NCBI GenBank assembly: GCA_047619485.1
Contig: JBLHKE010000103.1
Coordinates: forward strand, 1 to 14,475
Reading direction: 5' to 3'
Origin: JBLHKE01 sp047619485
GTDB lineage: Bacteria; Verrucomicrobiota; Verrucomicrobiia; Verrucomicrobiales; DEV007
Length of the DNA stretch: 14,475 bases
The notes under the pieces are model-generated. The model was not told the DNA's origin. It did no database searches and saw only the letters and a program-made list of their open reading frames with translations. Each line of letters opens with the position of its first letter. The first letter of the stretch is position 1. Shown here in pieces: positions 7,723 through 14,425 of the stretch. Both the position numbers and the translations under genes were made by a program.

Positions 7723-9333
7723 TTAAAATTCCAACTGCATGCCGAAGTGCGCATGGGAGCCACCGCCGTCGAGCTGCCAACCATAGTCGAAACGGAAACT
7801 GGCGCGCTCTTTAAAACGATAGCGCAGACCTGGCCCAGCAGATAGGAACTCGCGATCGCCCTGCCCGCTCTCCATCTCCGACCTTCCGTAATCGAGGAAG
7901 CCGAGCAACTGGAGATCATCGTGAAAAACCGGTGCACGTAGCTCGGTCGAGCCCCAGTAACCACGATCGCCCAATGCCTCGCGCTCGGCATAACCGCGCA
8001 CGCGGTCGTGTCCGCCGAGCGCCAGCTGCTCACTCGGCAGGAGCGCCGCATCCGTCCACTGACCACCTGCCCGGACGATGAGCGAGATGTCGCCAATCAC
8101 GCGGCGCGCATGCTGGATCTGACCACGCAGATAGGAATACTCACTGACCGCATCCCTGCGGATGCCACGGAACGCCTCGTCACTGTTAGCCTCACTCAGG
8201 TCACCCGGGCTGTAGATCATTTCCCCCAACAGAGAAGTGCGATGCCTAGGCCGATCCAGCGACGCCGAATACCGGCCGACAAGATGGACCAACTCCGATC
8301 TCGTCGCGAAGACTTCGACCCCGCCGAATTCGAGGTTGTTGTCAGTCGACTTAAAATCGAACCCGACAGAAAGCTCGTGTCGCCAGTCGCCACGCCGCTT
8401 CAAGGGAACGCTGTAGTGTGCCCCTAGCAACCAGCTGCTTCCGCCGGTCTCGGTGCCGTCCTTAAGCGAAATCTCGCTCTCGACCAAGGCTGCTAGCAAA
8501 TTCAGCTCATGCTCCCACACGAGGGGGATCCGGTAGTCGAGGGCATGCGCACGGAAAGCATCGACATCCGTCCCGAGCGTCGCCTGATAAATCATGCGGT
8601 GCCCTAGCCCGAAAGCATTCCCCCATTCGAAGCCAGAGAAAAACCGCTCCTCCCCGACGACTTCCACCCCGGAGTTTTCAAACCCGCTAAATACACGAAA
8701 CGGGCGCTCATCGCTCAACTGGAAAAGCAGGTTCGCCTCAGCAATCTCGTCGCCTGGAGCAACCACCAGCCGGGCATCGTGAAATCGGTTTCGGTTGAGC
8801 CAGTCGAGCGCCCCCTGCAGTTCCGCCATCGTCAGTTTGTCTCCCGGCCGTACCCCAAAGCGGCGCACGCCCAGATGTTCGCCACCGGCCATCGCCACTT
8901 CCCCCACGATCCCTTCCTCCACTTCGAGCTGGATGCGTCCATCGGTAATCTCTTGCTCAGGCAGAAATACTTCGACCACAGGGTAGTCGTGTTGCTGGTA
9001 GTGCGCGATCACCTGATCCATCAGCCCGAGTAACCCACCAGTCGTCAGCGGGTCTCCAAGCCCTCCCTCCAACCCAGCGCGGAGTCTCCGCTCGTGCGGA
9101 ACAGTGATCTCGCCCAACAATTCGACGCCGCGCAGCGACTCTATCAATACTTCCCCATCGCCGGAGCTGTCACCAGCCATCCCACCTTGGGGCAGATCGA
9201 CCCGCCGATCCTCACCAGCGATCTGGTCTGGGAGCAATCGCCCAATATCTTGAGCACCGCCCCGGATGGGACACAACAAGAAAACGGTCGCGATCACGAC
9301 CGTCTGCCAGCTCCTCTGTAACGCGATGCTCAA
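7723..9333 (-). CDS. TpsB-type outer-membrane transporter (ShlB/FhaC/HecB family, POTRA + beta-barrel)
   Basis: The 536-residue protein starts with a signal peptide (~1-28, PIRGGAQ). Two POTRA-like modules follow. In the first (~60-140) a typical stretch QEITDGRIQLEVEEG is present. In the second (~145-210) LNRNRFHDARLVVAPGDE precedes LLFQLSDERPFRVFSGFENSG, a hallmark of two-partner secretion transporters. A barrel of ~325 residues follows, with the Omp85 loop motif VRGY (445-448) and a C-terminal Phe (MQLEF), the usual barrel assembly signal. Such proteins export large TPS-domain proteins from periplasm to surface without ATP. The start is a TTG, supported by GGAG 5 nt upstream and by a 2-nt gap to the preceding stop; no in-frame ATG precedes the signal core. 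Its probable cargo is the TPS-domain protein at 12190-13440. Membership in an operon with two proteases is unusual. Confidence 0.9.
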   Translation of the reverse strand: MSIALQRSWQTVVIATVFLLCPIRGGAQDIGRLLPDQIAGEDRRVDLPQGGMAGDSSGDGEVLIESLRGVELLGEITVPHERRLRAGLEGGLGDPLTTGGLLGLMDQVIAHYQQHDYPVVEVFLPEQEITDGRIQLEVEEGIVGEVAMAGGEHLGVRRFGVRPGDKLTMAELQGALDWLNRNRFHDARLVVAPGDEIAEANLLFQLSDERPFRVFSGFENSGVEVVGEERFFSGFEWGNAFGLGHRMIYQATLGTDVDAFRAHALDYRIPLVWEHELNLLAALVESEISLKDGTETGGSSWLLGAHYSVPLKRRGDWRHELSVGFDFKSTDNNLEFGGVEVFATRSELVHLVGRYSASLDRPRHRTSLLGEMIYSPGDLSEANSDEAFRGIRRDAVSEYSYLRGQIQHARRVIGDISLIVRAGGQWTDAALLPSEQLALGGHDRVRGYAEREALGDRGYWGSTELRAPVFHDDLQLLGFLDYGRSEMESGQGDREFLSAGPGLRYRFKERASFRFDYGWQLDGGGSHAHFGMQLEF

Positions 9334-9335
9334 AA

Positions 9336-10025
9336 TTACTCCACTATCATCTCGTCGAGAACGTTTCGGATTCCGAGGAGGACAGAGCGAACACCCTCCT
9401 CTTCAATGTCGACTTCGCCAGATACCTGCCCTTTTTCAAAACTAAGGATCACCCGACGATCGAGGTCCACCGCGACCGCTAATCCCCCACCGAGGCGACG
9501 GTCGAAGTCCGCCTCGTCGGCACAGACGATCACCTCCCGACCTTGCGCCATCTCTGCGACGACGGCTCCCGCCTTTGACTCAGGAAAAAGATACACGACC
9601 ACATCAGCCGTCGCCGAAGGCCCGCCATCACCTCCACCACGCACCCGGTCGACCTTGCCCAGCGATCCATCACCCCCACCACCTCCGAATTGAAACATCA
9701 TGAACATCACCGCACAGGCCGCTGCTGCCAGACCACCGTAGCTGGCCAGCGGTTTCGCTTTAAAAAACTCGACCAGATTGGCGAAGAAAATCGACACCGT
9801 AGGAGGGGTAGCGACAGCACTCTTTGGTGCACGGTCGCCGAACTGCGCGATCAGCTGATCGCGCAGGCTCTCCGGCATCTCGGGGACACCATCATCCTGA
9901 TCAGCCTCGCGGTCGAGCGCATCAAATACGTGCAACCGGTCGGCATCTACAGTGCGCAAGAGTTCTTCGCGCAGCGCCGCACGATCTTCGGCTGGGAGGT
10001 TGGAGAGTTCCTTATCAGAGTTCAT
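9336..10025 (-). CDS. Single-pass membrane protein, possible anti-sigma factor
   Basis: The 229-residue product (ATG at 10025; a GTG at 10040 is an alternative) has a charged, helical N-terminal part of ~90 residues with LPAEDRAALREELLRT and PESLRDQLIAQFG. One transmembrane segment follows at ~95-112 (ASYGGLAAAACAVMFMMFQF). After it comes a Gly/Asp-rich linker (GGGGGDGSLG) and an outer domain ending VRSVLLGIRNVLDEMIVE. There is no recognised catalytic motif. Its place directly after the sigma-like gene (66 bp gap) and its N-in topology fit a membrane anti-sigma factor or transducer that holds the regulator until a periplasmic signal arrives. It lacks the HxxxCxxC motif of zinc-containing anti-sigma factors. 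Its stop is 2 bp from the TpsB start, so it is co-transcribed with the secretion genes. The function is inferred from position and topology only. Confidence 0.75.
   Translation of the reverse strand: MNSDKELSNLPAEDRAALREELLRTVDADRLHVFDALDREADQDDGVPEMPESLRDQLIAQFGDRAPKSAVATPPTVSIFFANLVEFFKAKPLASYGGLAAAACAVMFMMFQFGGGGGDGSLGKVDRVRGGGDGGPSATADVVVYLFPESKAGAVVAEMAQGREVIVCADEADFDRRLGGGLAVAVDLDRRVILSFEKGQVSGEVDIEEEGVRSVLLGIRNVLDEMIVE
9339..9342 (-). promoter_or_regulatory. Ribosome binding site for the TpsB gene
   Basis: Reading the minus strand, GGAG sits 5 nt before the TTG at 9333-9331, inside the last codons of the upstream gene (GTG GAG TAA). It is one of the few clear Shine-Dalgarno sites in the window and decides the TTG start. 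Confidence 0.55.
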
Positions 10026-10091
10026 GGTTTTTGGCTTCACTCGATCTAACGCGATCGCCGATGCCGATTTGCAGAAAAAGGTTGAATCATC

Positions 10092-11033
10092 TTAAAAATC
10101 TCGTGTTTTCAGGCAATCCCCGAGCTTTTCCAGAGCCGATTCCAAGTGTTTATTGAGGTGCCTGCGGCGATTTCCCAACGAGGATGACGCTTTCACCTGC
10201 ATCATTTTCATGACCACCGAATCGTTCGCCAAATCCCCGCGTGTGACATTTGCCTCCACAAAAAGCGCGGTCAGAATGTGCCACTCGAGTTCGCTCAGGC
10301 AATCGCAGCACGACTCGTACATCGCGTCGAATGTGAGGCCATCGAAAGGCCCACCACCACCCGCTTGATCGCTGGCCGGCGTGATGAACTTGTCCGGGTC
10401 GTCGAGACTCTCACCGTAGGCCGGATTATTTGGACGATTCTTCTGCGCCGACTGCTTGCGCAACCAAGAGACACCACGGTTATGCACCATCGTCGTGAAA
10501 AGCGGAACGACTTCTTCGAAAATCGTCAGCTGTTCGATCGGTGCGATACCATCCTTCTCGCGAACGATCGCCAGCGCAGCGAGACAATCGACAAACACGT
10601 CGTCAATCGCTCCATCTGGCACACCGCAGCGGCGCAACACCGCCACCGCACGCCCTTTGAGTACGCTTGGCAGCCCGCCCCACTCGGTGCTCTCAAAGCG
10701 CCCATCACCACTGCGCTGCTGGAGCGAAACCAGATCGAGATTGCGATCGTAGAACTGCTCCTCCGGGTTGTAGAAGCGTTGGGGGTCATCCTCCCGTGCC
10801 CTTGCGCAAGCCGTCGCCTCAAGACCCCGCCGCAAAGCACGACCTGTAAGGAATGTCCCAATCTCGCCACTCGATGGAAGGGAATCGAACTCAGCCAAAA
10901 ACTCCTCAAAAACCAGCGTTGCTTCATCTACCACGACATCATCCGGCAACAGAACCCCAGAGAGCGGTCGGCGCACTTTCGCGCAAACCACCCTCCAATA
11001 GGCATCAAAAAAAGCTGAGATATCGACCTGCAA
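10092..11033 (-). CDS. Divergent sigma-70-like (ECF-type) transcription regulator
   Basis: The 313-residue protein is soluble and has no export signal. Residues ~125-205 resemble sigma region 2: GAIDDVFVDCLAAL, then LFTTMVHNRGVSWLRKQSAQKNRP, the form of the -10-binding helix with its W, L and R residues. Residues ~240-305 resemble region 4, with a CLSELEWHILTALF helix, then TRGDLAN and SSLGNRRRHLNKHLESALEKL, a likely helix-turn-helix. It is much longer than a normal ECF sigma factor (about 180-200 residues). The extra N-terminal third (AYWRVVCAKV..., VVDEATLVFEEFLAEF) itself looks like a degenerate region 2. The start is taken as the TTG at 11033, the first possible start in the frame; no Shine-Dalgarno site is seen, so the true N-terminus is uncertain. 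As the first gene of the leftward operon it probably controls the secretion/protease genes, and possibly the divergent TPS gene. It could be another HTH regulator instead of a true sigma factor. Confidence 0.65.
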   Translation of the reverse strand: MQVDISAFFDAYWRVVCAKVRRPLSGVLLPDDVVVDEATLVFEEFLAEFDSLPSSGEIGTFLTGRALRRGLEATACARAREDDPQRFYNPEEQFYDRNLDLVSLQQRSGDGRFESTEWGGLPSVLKGRAVAVLRRCGVPDGAIDDVFVDCLAALAIVREKDGIAPIEQLTIFEEVVPLFTTMVHNRGVSWLRKQSAQKNRPNNPAYGESLDDPDKFITPASDQAGGGGPFDGLTFDAMYESCCDCLSELEWHILTALFVEANVTRGDLANDSVVMKMMQVKASSSLGNRRRHLNKHLESALEKLGDCLKTRDF

Positions 11034-11100
11034 TACAAAAAATAAGTTAGTGAATCTGCATCCTGCCCAAAAACACCCAAGTCCCGAAGCAAAAACAATC

Positions 11101-11129
11101 TAGACAGAATCCCAGTCTTGATGTATTAT
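11101..11129 (+). promoter_or_regulatory. Sigma-70-type promoter of the transposase gene, giving a near leaderless mRNA
   Basis: TAGACA (11101-11106, 5 of 6 to TTGACA) and TATTAT (11124-11129, 5 of 6 to TATAAT) are separated by exactly 17 bp. The expected start of transcription about 7 nt downstream falls on the A of the ATG at 11136, and no Shine-Dalgarno site is present, so the transcript would be leaderless. The same 102-bp gap (11034-11135) must also hold the leftward operon's promoter, for which I see no clear consensus. Confidence 0.5.
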
Positions 11130-11135
11130 TAATTT

Positions 11136-12140
11136 ATGCCTTTACCGCGTATCTTGCTCACACCGAATCGATTAGGTGTCCATTACCACTGCGTCTCTCG
11201 TGTCGTTGACCGCAATTTCGTGTTCGATGTTCACGAGCGGGATGTCTTCCGCAAGATCATGCGGCAGGTCGAAGCCTTCTCCGGGGTGCGCGTCCTCACG
11301 TGGACGATCCTCTCGAACCACTTCCACCTGCTCGTCGAGGTTCCGGCGCCCCCCACCACACCACTCACCCATGACCAGATCCTTGACCGCTGCCGAGCGC
11401 TCTACTCGGACGATCAGATGATCGCGGTCGAGTCAGAGTTCGCCGATGCTAAGCGCACGGGCGGCAACACCTTGGAGGAACTCCACGGACGCTTCATCCG
11501 GCGCATGTGGGATCTCAGCGAATTCATCAAAACCGTGAAGCAAAAATTCACCCTTTGGTTCAATCGGACGCACGATCGCGTTGGCACATTGTGGGAGTCG
11601 CGATTCAAAAGCGTGCTCGTTGAGGGTGAGCGAAACACCCTCCTCAAGGTCGCCGCCTACATCGATCTGAATGCCGTGCGCGCTGGCATCGTAGACGATC
11701 CTAAAGAATACTGCTGGTGCGGCTACAGCGAAGCTGTAGCGGGCGATGCAAAAGCCCGTGAGGGTCTCGCAGTCGCATTCGCGGATGTTAAACCCGATAC
11801 CCCGTGGCGCGAGATGGCACCACGATACCGCAAGCTCCTGTTCGGGATCGGAGCACAGACGGACACCCGCGCTGGAATCTCTCCAGAGGCGATCGCCAAA
11901 GTCTGGGCAGCCGGTGGCAAGCTGAGCGTCGCGCAGGTCTTGCGCTGCCGGGTTCGCCACTTCACCGACGGCCTTGCAGTCGGCAGTGCCGCTTTCATCG
12001 AACGAGTCTTTCAAATTCACCGAGCTGCGTTCGGTGACAAACGCCAATCGGGAGCCCGGCGCCTACGCGGCGACCCGCTCGACGGCTTGTGCAGCGCCCG
12101 CGCACTCAGAAAATCCGCTATCACCTGCGGTGACGGATAG
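11136..12140 (+). CDS. RAYT-type (REP-associated) HUH/Y1 transposase
   Basis: The 334-residue protein belongs to the Y1 transposase superfamily. The HUH metal-binding motif is H62-F63-H64 in LSNHFHLLVEVP, followed by KQKFTLWFNRTHDRVGTLW and ESRFKSVLVE. The likely catalytic tyrosine is Y175 in AAYIDLNAVRAG. The rest of the N-terminal domain (NRLGVHYHCVSRVVDRNFVF) fits well. The C-terminal extension (~245-325: GGKLSVAQVLRCRVRHFTDG, then RRLRGDPLDGL) is the one found in the long transposases common in Verrucomicrobiota and Planctomycetota. Such enzymes are usually single-copy, domesticated and tied to REP-like hairpins rather than to IS ends. I see no flanking inverted repeats or target duplications. 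It sits between the sigma-like gene and the TPS-domain gene, 49 bp upstream of the latter, and its promoter may also transcribe that gene. The frame is intact. Confidence 0.9.
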   Translation: MPLPRILLTPNRLGVHYHCVSRVVDRNFVFDVHERDVFRKIMRQVEAFSGVRVLTWTILSNHFHLLVEVPAPPTTPLTHDQILDRCRALYSDDQMIAVESEFADAKRTGGNTLEELHGRFIRRMWDLSEFIKTVKQKFTLWFNRTHDRVGTLWESRFKSVLVEGERNTLLKVAAYIDLNAVRAGIVDDPKEYCWCGYSEAVAGDAKAREGLAVAFADVKPDTPWREMAPRYRKLLFGIGAQTDTRAGISPEAIAKVWAAGGKLSVAQVLRCRVRHFTDGLAVGSAAFIERVFQIHRAAFGDKRQSGARRLRGDPLDGLCSARALRKSAITCGDG

Positions 12141-12141
12141 C
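12117..12141. repeat. Bulged stem-loop at the end of the transposase gene (REP-like candidate)
   Basis: GCTA-TCACC-TGC-GGTGA-(CGGA)-TAGC folds into a 9-bp stem with a 4-nt bulge on one side and a 3-nt loop. It is followed by eight A residues (12142-12149). It covers the last codons and the stop of the transposase gene. Bulged hairpins next to RAYT genes are typical of REP elements, but only one copy is visible here. It is not a terminator for the plus strand because no T-run follows it. Confidence 0.35.
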
Positions 12142-12189
12142 AAAAAAAATGTAAATCCCGGGAGGGAACTGCGATAGACTTTCCAAAGC

Positions 12190-13440
12190 ATGCCCCGCCG
12201 CGCCCCATTCCCTCACCTCCCGTTTTTCGCCGTCCCGCTCTTGACGCTGGGTCTTGGATGCAACGCTCAGTCCCAGTCACTATGCGATGACTTCCACGTC
12301 CCGGCCGCTCACATCGGTAATTTTGAGGGCTGCGTCGCGACCGGCAATACGACGACCATCACCTTCAACGGATCGGCCGTTCTCGAGTGGGATCGCGGGT
12401 TCAACATCCGCCCAGATCAAGACCTGCGCTTCACCTTCGCAGGCGGCGCGAGAGGCGCGGTGCTCAACCGGGACATCTCCGGCGGCAACTCGAACATCGC
12501 TGGAACAGTCACCTCAAACGGCCGTGCCCTGCTCATCAATCCCAGCCGCAGCATATTCATCCAACCAGGCGCCCTCATCGACGCCGATGGCGGATTCCTA
12601 GCATCCACCTTAGACACAGCTGATGACGACACCTTAATCAACGGTGGTGGTGGCGAATTCAACGGCGGCGGCTTCCTCACCGGCATTAACAACGACGGCA
12701 CCATCCGCTCGACCAACGGCGACATCATCCTCATCAGCAACGCGGTTATCAACGCCGACACCGGTCGGATCTCCGCGCCTTCTGGCAGCGTCCACATCGG
12801 GGCGGGCACCCGCATCCGACTTGCCGCTGCTGGCGAACCACGCATCGCCGTTCTCGACGGCGACGGCCAACACAGCATCACCAACAACGGTGCCATCAAT
12901 GCGGCCAACGTCATCGATCTGAGCGCTTTCGCCTCTTCGCCCATCCTCCCCGGACAGCGCAACCCGGCTATCGAGAACAACGGAATCATCCGCACCACCA
13001 CCAGAAACGGCCGGGTCTTCCTCCGCGCGCTACCCGGGGATAGCCAGATCCTCAATTCGAGCACTGGCACCATCGAAACCGCCAACCTGATCCTCGAGGG
13101 AGATCCCATCAATGAGGGCGCCATCATTGAGCCAGACGACGGTAGTAACCCGAGCGCGCCCAGCGGAACCCGCCAGTTCCCGCGCCTCACCAGCAGCGCC
13201 TTGGCGGAGACCGCGAACAGCGATTTTCGCCTTAGCCGGCTCAGCTTCAGCCATCTCAACGGCCTCGAGTCGAAGACGAAAAAGAAATCGAAATCAGCCC
13301 CAAAAAAGAAAGCTGTCATCGCCTCGAACACTGCCACCACGAGGGGTAGTGGCACAGCGGATCAGAAAAAAAAGGCGACTGCCAGCGGAAAAAAAATCGT
13401 TCTCCGCCGCGGCACCTTCTTTGGCAAGAAGACGCAGTAG
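12190..13440 (+). CDS. Short two-partner secretion protein (TpsA-like, filamentous haemagglutinin N-terminal domain) with Lys-rich tail
   Basis: The 416-residue protein has an N-terminal export signal (~1-28, FFAVPLLTLGLGCNAQS). A TPS secretion domain follows (~35-250). It is recognised by the order of motifs LRFTFAGGARGAVLNRDISGG (79-99, here cut in two: LRFTFAGG and AVLNRDISGG), NSNIAGTVTSNGRALLINPS (100-119), a divergent NPSRSIF for the usual NPNGI/V, and DADGGFLAST (131-140). Repeated NNG(T/A/I)I beta-helix turns follow to ~310. From ~360 the sequence turns into a low-complexity basic tail with many KKK clusters, ending FFGKKTQ. Typical TpsA proteins exceed 1000 residues, so this one is very short and lacks a known adhesin or toxin domain. 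The likely transporter is the TpsB at 7723-9333. The start at 12190 is 49 bp after the transposase stop, without a clear Shine-Dalgarno site. Cargo function is unknown. Confidence 0.85.
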   Translation: MPRRAPFPHLPFFAVPLLTLGLGCNAQSQSLCDDFHVPAAHIGNFEGCVATGNTTTITFNGSAVLEWDRGFNIRPDQDLRFTFAGGARGAVLNRDISGGNSNIAGTVTSNGRALLINPSRSIFIQPGALIDADGGFLASTLDTADDDTLINGGGGEFNGGGFLTGINNDGTIRSTNGDIILISNAVINADTGRISAPSGSVHIGAGTRIRLAAAGEPRIAVLDGDGQHSITNNGAINAANVIDLSAFASSPILPGQRNPAIENNGIIRTTTRNGRVFLRALPGDSQILNSSTGTIETANLILEGDPINEGAIIEPDDGSNPSAPSGTRQFPRLTSSALAETANSDFRLSRLSFSHLNGLESKTKKKSKSAPKKKAVIASNTATTRGSGTADQKKKATASGKKIVLRRGTFFGKKTQ

Positions 13441-13469
13441 CACTGCGCAGCCCCCCACATATCCTCAAG

Positions 13470-14306
13470 CTACTCCCTCACGTCGTCCCTCAGCCCTTCC
13501 CGGATCAACGCCGGCTTGTCCGTCGTGATCGACTGCATGCCCAGATCGACCAACTCCCTGGCGCGCTTCGGATCATTCACCGTCCAGCCGTGCGTCGAAT
13601 AGCCCGCCACGCGCAACCGTTTTAAAAATCCGCCCGTTAACGAATCGTGGTCACCGCAACTCAGGCCATCCGCCCGAATCGTTTCCAATGCCTTCAACAC
13701 CTCCGACTCAGTGGGATTGACCTCGCCCGATTTTTTGTCGCGCCGAAATGACGTCAGCCAGAAGGCCTCCAACTGCGGCATCGCGATCTTCGCATTCAAG
13801 ATGACCGGTTTTTGAAAACTAATAATCACGATCTGCTCTGGCACCAGCCCACTCGCCTCGACTTCCTTCTTCAACAACGGGATGATCTCCGCACCACATT
13901 TAACTTCGATGTAGATCTTCTTGCCATCCGGCACCGTCGCTAACACCTCCGCCAATACCGGCATCCGCTCACCTTGCCATTCATCACCTCTCCACGATCC
14001 AACATCCAGCGCGCGCAGTTCAGCCAATGTCGACTTAGCGACGTCCAGATTCCGCTTCTCTTTGTTTAGACGCTGCGTCGTCCGATCGTGAGTACACACG
14101 ATCTTCTTGTCTTTCGTCAGAAAGAAGTCTCCCTCGATCGCATCGGCCCCCTGCTCCCAAGCCAGCTTGAAAGCCGCCAGCGTATTCTCCGGGGCGTCAT
14201 GCGAGGCGCCGCGGTGGGCGACGACGATCGGATCCGTATCCCCCGCGAAGACGGTGATTTCGATAAATCCAATCAAAAGGAGAGTATATAGTAGAGACTT
14301 TGGCAT
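13470..14306 (-). CDS. Secreted glycerophosphodiester phosphodiesterase (GDPD family)
   Basis: The 278-residue enzyme begins with an export signal (~1-22, SLLYTLLLIGFIEITVFAG). The GDPD TIM-barrel motifs are in order: VVAHRGA (catalytic H31, R32), PENT (E40-T42), AIEGDFFLTKD (metal-ligand E58 and D60) and CTHD (catalytic H73, D74). IYIEVKCG then supplies the further acidic ligand, and late GWTVND and GMQSITTDKP close the barrel. Known members hydrolyse deacylated phospholipids such as glycerophosphocholine to glycerol-3-phosphate and the alcohol. An exported form would scavenge phosphate, glycerol or head groups in the periplasm or outside. Length and motifs match a full, active enzyme. The ATG at 14306 has no Shine-Dalgarno site. 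The gene converges on the TPS-domain gene with 29 bp between stops and no evident terminator. No functional link to the secretion locus is seen. Confidence 0.93.
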   Translation of the reverse strand: MPKSLLYTLLLIGFIEITVFAGDTDPIVVAHRGASHDAPENTLAAFKLAWEQGADAIEGDFFLTKDKKIVCTHDRTTQRLNKEKRNLDVAKSTLAELRALDVGSWRGDEWQGERMPVLAEVLATVPDGKKIYIEVKCGAEIIPLLKKEVEASGLVPEQIVIISFQKPVILNAKIAMPQLEAFWLTSFRRDKKSGEVNPTESEVLKALETIRADGLSCGDHDSLTGGFLKRLRVAGYSTHGWTVNDPKRARELVDLGMQSITTDKPALIREGLRDDVRE

Positions 14307-14358
14307 CGAGTAGCATCATGACAAACAGACCCACCAACGTCAATTCAGATTCGCGCAG

Positions 14359-14380
14359 AGGGCTTCGCATCAGCCCTTTT
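14359..14380 (+). terminator. Rho-independent-type terminator hairpin, or attenuator, reading rightward
   Basis: AGGGCT (14359-14364) and AGCCCT (14372-14377) form a perfect 6-bp stem with a 7-nt loop. A TTTT run ends at 14380 and CTGTTT follows. The T-run makes it rightward-acting, yet the gene to its left (the phosphodiesterase) is transcribed leftward. It would therefore stop antisense read-through or act in the leader of a gene starting near 14426. Confidence 0.45.
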
Positions 14381-14425
14381 CTGTTTACCCCAAGTCAAAA
14401 ATCACCTAGAAACCCCTACGAAATC

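Noticed and set aside
10278..11018. 246-codon rightward frame opposite the sigma-like gene
   Set aside because: It is rich in Arg, His and Thr with no domain or signal. The leftward frame has helix-turn-helix and region-2-like segments and fits the operon.
11433..12047. 204-codon leftward frame opposite the transposase
   Set aside because: It lies fully antisense to a gene with intact HUH and Tyr motifs and has no recognisable features of its own.
12154..12170. GGGAGG upstream of the TPS gene as a ribosome binding site
   Set aside because: It lies about 25 nt before the ATG at 12190, too far for a Shine-Dalgarno site, and no suitable closer start codon is in frame.
12417..13355. 312-codon leftward frame opposite the TPS-domain gene
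   Set aside because: It has no signal, domain or motif and mirrors the GC-rich codon pattern of the real gene, which has clear TPS motifs. It is a shadow frame.
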